A stretch of 64,000 nucleotides of DNA from Cristatella mucedo (Eukaryota > Bryozoa > Phylactolaemata > Cristatellidae). Within the stretch, counting starts at the first letter, position 1, and each line of letters begins with the position of its first letter. The notes under the pieces were generated by a model. It saw nothing but the letters and a program-made list of their open reading frames with translations, made no database searches and was not told the origin of the DNA. The translations under genes were made by a program, and so were the position numbers. Below, in pieces: positions 57,201 through 64,000 of the stretch. The stretch covers positions 2,229,001-2,293,000 of the forward strand of contig WPIO01000057.1 in the NCBI GenBank assembly GCA_009760855.2. Direction: 5' to 3'.

Positions 57201-58150
57201 TCGCACGACATGCTGTCTTAGAGGCTCGTACTTCCTTTCGTATTCGTAAGCAGAACCTCGTGCCGTGACGTCGTGCTTGCTTTATAGATAACATAGAATT
57301 ATATTCTGAAGGTAGTCGAGTCTGCAGGAGAGCAGTGATCCTCAGTGTTTGGTCTTTATCGTTAGATATTACTGGAAAAATACTCGAATGTATAAGTATT
57401 ACTCTAGCTAAGCGAGCAAACACAATTACAGGTATGTAGCTGAGTCAATGGAAGCCAAAATATTCTTCTTTAGTATAGCACCAAAGAGAATTTGATCTCT
57501 ACGTGCTCCACATACGCCACGGGACTTGAGCCCACGTCCTCGGCCATCACAACTACCCTACCTTGGTTGGGGCAAGTACCTTAACCACTGGGCTAACCAG
57601 CATGGCCCCAAGAACGAGAGCAGGATTAAAGTAGTACTCTAGGACAGCTTGCAATGATGTACTGAAAATAGACTGTTGACGTCGATTGACCATTTATTGC
57701 AAACAGTAGTTGACAAACGTTTCTCTTAGAAAGAGGACAGTTTCTTCCATTGGGTTCCTAAATCTTCCGTGAAATCAGACTTTATTAGTAATGCCGACTA
57801 TTTCAGGCGTCGGTCGAAACAAGAAGACTTTTATAACATTCAGCATGGACGTTCACGGGCCGGATGCTGGCGGCGATTATCACACGACATACTTCCCCCA
57901 GCCGACATTCGTAAGCAGCCGGGGCTACTACTTTCACTCCGATTCGTACGCCTACTCGAAGCTGGACTTTACGCATCGCGAATATCACGAGCTGGAAACG
58001 CACGGGCCGCTGTCACCCGTTTCCTTCGGCGCAGCTGGCGACATGGCCAAGCTGGTATCCCAGATAACTTCGCGATTTGGCAGGCAGCCAATGGTTCCTG
58101 AATGGCTGCTCCACGGTGCCATCCTTGGCGTGCAAGGGGGAACGAGTGTG
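50926..58150 (+). CDS. GH31 sulfoquinovosidase-like glycosidase, N-terminal third (3 exons), partial
   Basis: Exons 50926-51102, 56550-56739 and 57807-58150 join in phase (0, 1) and give about 237 residues that align end to end with the N-terminal domain of bacterial YihQ sulfoquinovosidase. They contain MLYVGSGE, HGNFDINDYV, FGGGEQYSHFNLRGR, AREQG/VGRNKKTF, AGGDYHTTYFPQPTF, FGRQPMVPEWLLHGA and LGVQGG. GH31 SQases release sulfoquinovose from plant and algal sulfolipid glycosides. The catalytic Asp pair and the sulfonate-binding Arg/Trp/Tyr lie downstream and are not in the window, so the substrate is inferred from family only. The first exon of the gene is also missing. Typical GT-AG introns full of local repeats show it is a resident animal gene rather than contamination. 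Confidence 0.87.
52495..52590 (-). mobile_element. tRNA-like SINE head (second type)
   Basis: On the minus strand GCTGGGTCTGATAGCCCAGG, GTTACAGTGCTCACTC and CGGGTTCGAATCC form A-box and B-box-like elements. The cloverleaf is not regular, so a functional tRNA is unlikely. Positions 52600-52680 look like a second, more decayed head. Confidence 0.5.
52762..52903 (-). mobile_element. tRNA-headed SINE copy (family S), antisense
   Basis: Complete from tail (TTTGCATAGCGCCCCAAGAG on +) to the reversed head (CACCTTAACCGCTGGACCAA then TCCAGCTCGG). Confidence 0.87.
53427..53552. repeat. 62-bp tandem duplication
   Basis: Units 53427-53488 and 53489-53552 start ACACTAAGCTCCACCTGACC and end GCATTTTCGCGG. 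The second has a 2-base AT insertion. They are otherwise identical. Confidence 0.95.
53690..54660. repeat. GC-rich foldback segment with GCC triplet repeats
   Basis: Related C-runs with GGACATTTTCCCC (53730-53790) and G-runs with GGAAATGTCCGGGG (54590-54645) stand at the two ends as an inverted pair. Inside, CTATTGAAATAAAAT (about 54333) faces ATTTTATTTCAATAG (about 54444), and CCACCGCC...CTCCCGACATC (54073-54099) faces GATGTTGGGAGAGGCGGCGG (about 54168). The units beginning CTCCCGACAT at 54089 and 54210 are directly repeated, the second with about nine CCG triplets. No plausible protein is encoded. It may be a foldback transposon. Confidence 0.7.
54920..55547 (+). mobile_element. LINE-B RT thumb region, defective
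   Basis: It starts at the post-YADD helix (TGATGACATACACACGAATA) and runs through NLLV(V)GKP and the SSTVKS region. In the frame 55210-55446 it continues with VHALVTSGLDFCNSVLAGL, CRERCSCLITPLLFDLQWLP. Early stops occur. It ends about 55547 without its own 3' UTR and joins an antisense tail. Confidence 0.85.
55548..55650 (-). mobile_element. LINE-B tail, antisense
   Basis: GTCAATAAAAATAAGCTTGT, then ATAATCCCCTCGGAAAATTA and TCTCTTTCAAGGCACTTTGA: a diverged reversed hairpin tail joined tail to body with the preceding plus-strand piece. Confidence 0.7.
55705..55853 (+). mobile_element. tRNA-headed SINE copy (family S), sense, complete
   Basis: The best forward copy: GAGCTGGTTTTGTCTAGCGA and TTAAGGTG (A-box), GAGGTCGTGGGTTCGAGCCC (B-box), GAAGCGCCTGAATAGAGATT, AAGTTCTCTTTGGGCGCTAT and ATAAATGA. 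It lies in the intron upstream of the second GH31 exon. Confidence 0.9.
56405..56505 (-). mobile_element. LINE-B tail, antisense, just upstream of a GH31 exon
   Basis: AATAATAATAATACAGTTGG, then TAAAGCGCCCTTAGAAAACT and CTTTCTAGGTACTTTACATT. It ends about 45 bases before the acceptor at 56549, and so lies close to the branch-point region of that intron. Confidence 0.85.
56550..56739 (+). CDS. GH31 SQase-like exon 2 of 3 seen
   Basis: It follows TTTTTCTCGAAG and ends at CAGG|GTGAGC, phase 0 to phase 1. It encodes VTVSFETSANEELTLRFSEL, NRAWLRTYGEHSEMIFGGGE and QYSHFNLRGRAYPMWAREQ. The GGGEQ...F.LRG..(F/Y)P.W..EQG signature is that of the YihQ family. The Gly codon is split with the next exon. 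Confidence 0.9.
56995..57090 (+). mobile_element. tRNA-like SINE head, decayed
   Basis: TAGTTCAGTAGCTAGATGTA (A-box-like) and GTGCGTTCAAATTCCGTGG (B-box-like) at SINE spacing, followed by ACAAGTTACTTAACCCCCCC. It is in an intron. The family is not determined. Confidence 0.4.
57462..57607 (-). mobile_element. tRNA-headed SINE copy (family S), diverged
   Basis: AGTATAGCACCAAAGAGAAT, TTGATCTCTACGTGCTCCAC, then reversed B-box and CAAGTACCTTAACCACTGGG. The most diverged copy of the family here. It lies about 200 bases before the third GH31 exon. Confidence 0.8.
57807..58150 (+). CDS. GH31 SQase-like exon 3 of 3 seen
   Basis: It follows GACTATTTCAG and ends at GTG|GTGAGT, phase 1 to phase 0, 115 codons including the split Gly. 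It encodes VGRNKKTFITFSMDVHG, AGGDYHTTYFPQPTFVSS, YAYSKLDFTHREYHELETHG, LVSQITSRFGRQPMVPEWLL and HGAILGVQGGTSV. In YihQ the next block is the first barrel strands with the WAQDW motif. GC content and codon use are higher than in the flanks, as expected for an exon here. Confidence 0.92.
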
Positions 58151-58509
58151 GTGAGTATGTCGCTCCGCTTACACAGCGACCCAGCGGCTCGTCAGCAGAA
58201 AATCAAATTTTGATCGTGATATGTAAAGCCGATAAAATCTCAACGTTTTGTGTAGGCAGTAGACTCTCGTTTAGCAAATCAGGAATGTGTCCTGCTTAGC
58301 GTTTGAGATGGCTTGAAGCCCTGGCCTTTGGGTCCCAAAGAACTCTAGGCCTATCTCAGCACCATTGACAGCAGGGAAATAGACTTACACGAAAAGATGG
58401 TCATCCAGCTGCGCTTTATGTATCCCCAAGTCAAGCAACGTCCCCATTCCAATCAGCTGAATTTTTAGCTTAGGCTCCGTTTTAATCACGGCAAATCGTG
58501 CGTTTACTG
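58151..58509 (+). other. Intron sequence after the third GH31 exon
   Basis: The donor is GTGAGT. No further GH31 exon was found between here and the window end. Confidence 0.6.
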
Positions 58510-58600
58510 TAGAAAAAAACTAGTCTCGATAGCTCTATCGGTTGAGCATTGAACCGTTCGACCTGGAGATCAGGGGATCGTTTCCTACTAGAAACAGTGT
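58510..58600 (+). mobile_element. tRNA-like SINE head (third type)
   Basis: TCTCGATAGCTCTATCGGTT and GAGCATTGAACC (A-box side) with GGGGATCGTTTCC (B-box side). Not a regular cloverleaf. It is followed closely by a LINE-B 3' UTR. Confidence 0.45.
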
Positions 58601-58617
58601 TCTCCAGCCTCCAGTTC

Positions 58618-58835
58618 CATGGCAGGTTCCCACTGATTGATCTGTGTTGTGCATGCTGCCACTAACCGTACTTGCATGCTGACTCTGTCCATGTCACCCC
58701 TAACCTTGTTATTCTTGTTATTTATTGAGCATGCTGCCACTAAAATTTGATCGTGCTTCTTTAGCAGCAAATGTGAAGAGCCTAGAAAGAGATTGAGTTA
58801 TCTGAAAGTGCTTTTTCAAATGTATTAATATAGTT
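58618..58835 (+). mobile_element. LINE-B 3' UTR and tail
   Basis: TGCATGCTGCCACTAACCGT, CATGTCACCCCTAACC, GAGCATGCTGCCACTAA and a diverged hairpin tail ending CTTTTTCAAATGTATTA. No coding part. Confidence 0.85.
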
Positions 58836-59328
58836 TATTATTTTAAAATTACCACTTTACATGCATCTACCGCTGAGCTTCGTGCATACTTACCCTATCA
58901 CTCACCCGATGCCAATAATGCACGAGCGGAAAGCTACTGAGAGTTTCTTCGGCTTATCTGACCGTGCACTGAACCCGCTCTCTGATTGCCATGCAGAGCT
59001 TGCATAATAATGGTCGCAGTTTTGCTCCAAACTTTCCGTTATGGACAAACCGGTACTTCAAATAAATTATATATCCATTCGTTCAATTAGCCGCTTGCTC
59101 ACTTCGACAGGCTTGTGCAGACTCATTTTTTGCAAATTACGAAGGGCGTGCCGGACGCTCTCAATCACCCCACATGCATTCACCTCGATACCATTATTTG
59201 CCGAGCTGGTTTGCAGAGGAGTCATAGCGTGCGATTACACAAATCAAAGACGCCAAGTAGTTGGTTTTCTGCAACTGGTTAAATAAAAATGAATTGCACA
59301 CATGATCACACATGAACTTACACAAACT
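58836..59328. other. Non-coding stretch, no feature seen
   Basis: A plus frame at 59041-59286 is unrecognised. Confidence 0.35.
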
Positions 59329-59354
59329 CACACGCGCACACACACACACACACA

Positions 59355-59429
<75 letters not shown>
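59329..59429. repeat. CA dinucleotide microsatellite
   Basis: About 50 CA units with two CGCG interruptions, ending in ATATATAAATATAT. Confidence 0.97.
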
Positions 59430-59434
<5 letters not shown>

Positions 59435-59699
59435 AATATATTTGGCCCACGGTGATATACTGTTGCGTTTCTAGGATATTGTGTGTGCCGGTATGAACTG
59501 TATAGATGGCGCCCCATTTTTTATTGGATAATTTTCAAATGAATAACAGTTTAGTAAAAATCTGAATTATTATAAGTGAAATTCAAAGCCACTACTTAGA
59601 TTAGCTACGTTCGTTAAAATTCTAATGAATATTTAATTTTATTTAATTGTAATAGAAAATTTTAAAGTATTCATAAATTGTTAATTTAACACAGTTATG

Positions 59700-59825
59700 C
59701 CTGTTGTCATTGAGCGTAAAATTCAATCGCCCTTTTTTGCAGCCAATATAAAGTGCCTTGAAAGAAATTGAGTTCTTTGAGGACGCTATAACAATGTATT
59801 GTTCTTATTATTACAATATTATTTA
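59700..59825 (+). mobile_element. LINE-B tail, old copy
   Basis: TTTTTTGCAGCCAATATAAA then GTGCCTTGAAAGAAATTGAG and TTCTTTGAGGACGCTATAAC, followed by ATT repeats. Diverged but colinear with the LINE-B 3' end. Confidence 0.75.
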
Positions 59826-60289
59826 ATAGGAAAAATCTTATAGCTAGATTTTCCTAGATTCTACGATAGTATATTTGTAAATACATTTATTGAAATAATC
59901 TTCTCAAAATCTTAATTTTGAATGCTGAGAAGCTCCATAATGCTAAGACGGTCTAGCTCCATTGAATCACACGAATCCAATAAGTATTTTTAGTTTGCTT
60001 AAAGACTGGTGAAAGAAAGAAAGCTGGATTATAATACTTCAACCACCAGAACAAATTGGAAATAAATGCAGTGATTTGGAAATGCATCATCTCCATATAT
60101 GACAATAAAATTTAGGTGTTTTTAGGAGTTTTTAATAAATTTTAAATTCGCGTCCTAAGCAGCATTTTGCAATATTTGGATTTCCGTTTTAATTGTTTGT
60201 CTTTGACGTCAGAATTGTAAAAGAATCTGAAATGTTTGCAAATTTCGCGAAATTTGAATGTATCGACTTCAGAAAGGCCAGTTTTCATG
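59826..60289. other. Non-coding stretch, no feature seen
   Basis: AT-rich DNA without a recognisable element. Confidence 0.4.
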
Positions 60290-60560
60290 TATATCATGAC
60301 AGCATTTAGTGGGTCCCTGTGATTCGTCCATCATGTGCTTATGCGTGCTGACACTGTTGCATATGCTGCCACTAACCACACTTGCATGCTGACCCTGTGC
60401 ATATCACCCCTAACTATGTTATTCTTGGTGTTTATTGAGCATGCTACCACTAACCATTTAATCGTGTTTCCTTAGCAGCAAATGTAAAGCACATACAAAG
60501 AGATTCAGTTCTCTGAGGGTGATTTATCAAGTATATTATTATCATTATTATTATCATATC
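60290..60560 (+). mobile_element. LINE-B last codons, 3' UTR and tail
   Basis: It starts with GACAGCATTTAGTGGGTCCC, which encodes the end of the FRTAFSGSL motif and the stop. The full 3' UTR and a diverged hairpin tail with ATT/ATC triplets follow. Confidence 0.88.
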
Positions 60561-60844
60561 TATTATTGTGCATTTAACTCATGCAATTTTGCATCCTTTT
60601 CACTCAAATTGTGACTAATTTGTTTAGTTCTTGATTGTAAGATTAAAAATTAGCTGCTGCTTCTCTGAAATTCATCATACAATCCAGCTATTCTTTCTGG
60701 ATTTGGTCAATTTTTCCAAGAATAGTGCTCCAGAATTTCAGTAAACTATAAAGCTAAATTTAGTATAAATATATAAATAACAGCTGACTTAACAGCCTCT
60801 TTTGTCTAGCGAGAGAAGAGCCTTGACGGCTATCACCACCGCTT
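60561..60844. other. Non-coding stretch, no feature seen
   Basis: AT-rich DNA, nothing to assign. Confidence 0.4.
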
Positions 60845-60955
60845 GATATGGTAATAAAGGATCGCCCACCAAAGGATTCGAACCCACGACCTCAGGACCG
60901 AGCACGTAAAAAGCAACAGCCTTACCTCGTGTGCCATCACGGCTCATCGAGCGCT
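60845..60955 (-). mobile_element. tRNA-like SINE head (second type), intact relative of the one split at 43623
   Basis: On the minus strand GAGCCGTGATGGCACACGAG, GTAAGGCTGTTGC, then GAGGTCGTGGGTTCGAATCC. A-box and B-box are at SINE spacing. The acceptor-stem ends do not pair well, so it is not called a tRNA gene. Confidence 0.55.
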
Positions 60956-61507
60956 TAAAAGCAACTGCTGAGTTACTCCTGGTTTCAGAACTCGTCAATA
61001 TTTCTTCTGATATTCTTTCTAGCAGCTCTACCAGTTGATCAATTCCTGCTCGTATGACGAATAGCCGGATTTCGGCTATACTGCTAGAGAGGATACTTTT
61101 TCAATTTACCCAAATGAAGTGCCGAACGAAAGAAAATAATTAATAAAAACTTTGGATTTCCTCAAAATTTTTACGACGACTGGATCCTGTTTATAAGAGT
61201 GTTTCCCTGCTAAATTTGAACTGCGGTCGTCTCAATTGACAAACAAAGCTTTGAGATTTCTGGTATATATTCGCTGTTGAAGGCCAGACGTATTTCTAGT
61301 CATCCCAAAGCATTATCATAGCATTGTGATAAACAGTTGGCCACGAAGATGTTTTCGGACTTTAAACTTTCTAGGATTTTCTTTCCGAGTTGTGCTGCAT
61401 TTTTCAGAGCACCCCAACAAACCTAAAAACGCATCTTGTATCATAACTTTTTCACTTTCCAAATCTCCATCGTCATACCTGATCATTAGGGAAGCTTTTT
61501 TCTGACG
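60956..61507. other. Non-coding stretch, no feature seen
   Basis: No element or exon that can be supported. Confidence 0.4.
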
Positions 61508-63104
61508 TCCTAATAATAATAATAATAATAATAATATTGCACTTGATAAAGCGCCCTCAGAGAACTTAATCTCTTTCTAGGCGCTTTACATTTGCTGCAA
61601 AGTGATACGCAATAGAATAGTAAGTAAAATCATGCTTGAAAAACAAACAAAATGAATAACAAGGTTAGGGGTTACATGCACTGGGTCAGCATGCAAATGT
61701 GGTTAGTGGCAGCATGAACAGTGTCAGCACGCATAAGCACATCGAGGACGAATCACAAGGACCCACTAAATGCTGTCCTAAATAGGTATGTTTTTAAGTT
61801 TCTTTTAAATGTGGTCAGGTCAGGGGATGTTCTGATGCAGGTCGGGAGGGAGTTCCAGGCTGTGGGAGCATACGAGCTAAATGCACGGTCTCCAAAAGAT
61901 TTAAGGTTTGTACGAGGTATTTCTAGACTGTTGGATTCCGAAAAGCGAGTGGTACGATGCTTTGCCTGATGGGGTAGTATATCTGAAAGATAGGCTGGAG
62001 CCATAGAATGAAGAGACCTAAAAGTGAGCGACAAAACCTTGAAGTAAATCCGTTGCTTGACTGGTAACCAGTGCAGGTCGGCGAGAAGTGGAGTAATGTG
62101 GCAACTGCGACGCTCACGACAGACAAGCCTAGCTGCAGAGTTTTGCACCAGCTGCAATCGCCTGATCGCACATGCTGGTAGGCCAGTAAGCAGTGAGTTG
62201 CAGAAGTCGAGACGAGATGTCACGAATGCATGGACCAACTTGGACGTGGTATCCTTATCTAAACAAGTTCTAATTTTAGCAATGTTATGAAGCTGAAAAT
62301 AGGCTGATTTGACTGTGGAGCTGATGTGGTCGTCTAACGAGAGGTCGCTTTGGAATATGACACCTAGATTTCGAGCTGATGCAACTGGAGATATGCTGGC
62401 AGAGCCAATTTTGAAAGTCAGCCTTTCCAATTTCTGAATAACACTAGGTTTGCCCATAACTAGTAAGTTAGTTTTATCATCGTTTAGTTTTAGAAAATTT
62501 GCTGCCATCCATGATCGGATGTCATCAATGCATGCAGCAAGTGAGTTGAGAGAATTTGAGGTGCTCGAAGGCTGGGAGGGATCAAAGCAAAGGTACAACT
62601 GAGTGTCATCCGCATAGAAGTGAAAGCCTAGATTGTGCTTGGCAATCACATCAGCGAGAGGGAGAGTATAAACGGTGAAAAGCACCGGACCTAGCACAGA
62701 GCCCTGAGGTACTCCATATTTTAGAGGTTCTTCAGATGATCTTTGTCCATTCACGTCAACACTCTGGAGTCTCCCACTGAGATAGGACCTGAACCACTGC
62801 AGAGCAGTGCCAGTGATGCCCAGGCGAGATGAGAGGCGCTCTAGAAGTACTTTGTGATCGATGGTATCAAAAGCTGCCGAAAGATCGAGCAAAACAAGAA
62901 GAGACACTCTACCCATGTCTGCATTCCTAAGTAGGTCGTTGTATACCCGAAGCAATGCTGACTCTGTGGAGTGATTAGCTCTAAAGCCAGACTGGAACTT
63001 ACTAGCAAGGTGTGAGGTTTCGATATACGAGTTCAGCTGGTCTGCCACGACCCGTTCGAGTGTCTTTGATAGGAATGGTAGAAGGGAGACTGGGCGGTAG
63101 TCCT
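61508..63104 (-). mobile_element. LINE-B, young 5'-truncated copy with intact RT frame
   Basis: From the TAA run (61511-61533) and hairpin tail through the 3' UTR to an uninterrupted RT frame. The element continues in frame beyond 63048 with the RPVSLLPFLSKTLERVVADQ segment until it breaks off near 63104, which is the truncation point. It is almost identical to 43654-44367 over the shared part. Confidence 0.95.
61753..63048 (-). CDS. Reverse transcriptase of LINE-B (endonuclease part lost)
   Basis: 431 codons without a stop. Residues 51-61 are motif A (LVLLDLSAAFD, catalytic Asp55), about 112-124 motif B (GVPQGSVLGPVLF), and 145-148 the YADD motif C with both Asp. 185-200 is the NDDKTNLLVMGKP segment, and the thumb and C-terminal block end with FRTAFSGSL. 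In this class the RT copies its own RNA at the nicked target and recognises the RNA tail. The endonuclease and the first RT block are missing because the copy is truncated, so it cannot transpose by itself, and no promoter is seen. It is the best-preserved RT in the window. Confidence 0.93.
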   Translation of the reverse strand: MADQLNSYIETSHLASKFQSGFRANHSTESALLRVYNDLLRNADMGRVSLLVLLDLSAAFDTIDHKVLLERLSSRLGITGTALQWFRSYLSGRLQSVDVNGQRSSEEPLKYGVPQGSVLGPVLFTVYTLPLADVIAKHNLGFHFYADDTQLYLCFDPSQPSSTSNSLNSLAACIDDIRSWMAANFLKLNDDKTNLLVMGKPSVIQKLERLTFKIGSASISPVASARNLGVIFQSDLSLDDHISSTVKSAYFQLHNIAKIRTCLDKDTTSKLVHAFVTSRLDFCNSLLTGLPACAIRRLQLVQNSAARLVCRERRSCHITPLLADLHWLPVKQRIYFKVLSLTFRSLHSMAPAYLSDILPHQAKHRTTRFSESNSLEIPRTNLKSFGDRAFSSYAPTAWNSLPTCIRTSPDLTTFKRNLKTYLFRTAFSGSL

Positions 63105-63892
63105 AAATCAGTGGTTGAATCGAACCTGATACAGAAATACATATTTTTTGTGACTTCGGTTAAGGATTTGGTTTTTACAGTTGTGGCAACTTATTAGATT
63201 AATTCATTATGAAATTTGGGTGACAAATAAGAAACGTATCCTAGATTTTCCTGTACATATTGAAAGTTTCTTTTAAGCAGTGAGTCATACTGAGATACTA
63301 GCTTTATCACGAAAAGAAATTTCCATCATTTGTATACTCATCTAAACTCAAACATTCTTTGTGGCCACGCCGTACAAGGTTTGGTGAAACCTTATATAAC
63401 TTAATACAGAAAAGTATTCCTTCGAAAGCATCTCACCAACTTTTTCTGACTCATTAAATTGTATCTACTATGTCAGCTCTAGAAATAGCAAACATGCGAT
63501 TCGCGGACCAAAGAATTATGACCACACCTAGGAATGCATTTGAACGACGACAGCACAATTACAGGCCTGCACGACTATACCTAACAAGCAGATTATTAAA
63601 AGCCAGTGAACCTAAAGCCGGGTGCTGCCTAGTGGGGTAGGTCACGGCGCATTTGAAATCAGCAGTAAGCACTAGCGTTTATGTATGGGTACATGAGTAA
63701 GTTAAAGCGTTCCTCGCTTGGCTGGAGCATGGGTGCGACCATGATAAAAGAACACGGCTAAGTGGTTCCCACACTTTTCGGAGTGTGCCCGAGTTGTGTC
63801 CGGCCAGCACTTATGTTTAGGTCGGAATCTCTGCCAGCTTTCTCTGGCGTGACCTATGACCTTCCTTTATTTTGCTTAGGCTTGGTGGGTGA
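63105..63892. other. Non-coding stretch, no feature seen
   Basis: GC rises slightly at 63590-63850 but no frame or element is recognised. Confidence 0.4.
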
Positions 63893-64000
63893 ATAAATTG
63901 ATGACATCCGCACTTGGATGGCACCAAATTTTCTTTAATTGAGTGATCATGAAACTAACTTACTAGTTATGGGCAAAACGAGAGTGATTCAGAAATTGGA
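63893..64000 (+). mobile_element. LINE-B fragment running off the window end
   Basis: TTGATGACATCCGCACTTGG, CACCAAATTTTCTTT, then TTACTAGTTATGGGCAAA correspond to the post-YADD RT region (DDIRTWMA.NFL and LLVMGK), with damage in between. The rest lies outside the window. Confidence 0.88.

Noticed and set aside
57769-58101. Alternative frame overlapping the third GH31 exon
   Set aside because: It is the shadow of the exon in another frame. The GH31 frame has clear family motifs and matching splice phases.
50926-58150. Bacterial contamination as the source of the GH31 gene
   Set aside because: Exons are separated by GT-AG introns in compatible phases, and the introns carry the same SINE and LINE-B families as the rest of the window.
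59194-59517. Val-Cys and Thr-His frames
   Set aside because: Produced by the CA repeat at 59329-59429.
60845-60955. tRNA gene
   Set aside because: A and B boxes are present but the stems do not form a regular cloverleaf. A relative is split by a LINE at 43623-44405, so a SINE head is more likely. The same reasoning applies to 52495-52590, 56995-57090 and 58510-58600.

Overview
This window is nuclear DNA of an animal, most likely a marine invertebrate. It is AT-rich, and its genes are split by GT-AG introns. About half of it consists of non-LTR retrotransposon copies with reverse transcriptase (RT) and APE-type endonuclease domains, tRNA-headed SINEs and simple repeats. The lineage cannot be fixed from the sequence. 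There is no sign of operons, bacterial promoters or viral genes.

Two host genes are recognised with confidence, both on the + strand. (1) Six exons between 6236 and 15759 encode the complete eight-bladed WD40 propeller and C-terminus of an FBXW7/CDC4-like F-box protein. Every splice phase fits. The three arginines that FBXW7 uses to bind phosphodegrons are replaced by Thr, Glu and Lys, so this looks like a divergent paralogue. The F-box part lies upstream and was not found with confidence. (2) Three phase-compatible exons at 50926-51102, 56550-56739 and 57807-58150 encode the N-terminal third of a GH31 glycosidase of the sulfoquinovosidase (YihQ) type. The catalytic part lies beyond the window. 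A third, unrecognised gene is suggested by two phase-matched candidate exons at 18868-18978 and 20465-20583.

The rest is a retrotransposon graveyard with signs of recent activity. LINE-B (CR1/L2/Rex-like, tail hairpin plus ATT repeats) is present in about twenty copies, among them long copies at 23490-26640, 32480-35205 and 46480-49800 and an uninterrupted 431-codon RT frame at 61753-63048. LINE-A is a second family (803-2211, 26641-27552, 29560-29963 and fragments). LINE-C is a decayed third family (21430-22075, 28055-28745). A tRNA-headed SINE family (3797, 17500, 29310, 52762, 55705, 57462) shares its 3' tail with LINE-B, which suggests that LINE-B mobilises it. Many copies are nested: A in B, B in B with an 8-bp target-site duplication, B in a tRNA-like head, and a 28-bp LINE-A terminus in LINE-B.

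Other structures include a near-perfect 116-bp foldback at 4257-4372, a GCC-rich foldback segment at 53690-54660, a 239-bp AT dinucleotide tract at 38326-38564, CA/GT tracts, and short tandem duplications at 40486, 43252 and 53427. Two GC-richer blocks (38780-40140 and 42040-43560) could not be classified.
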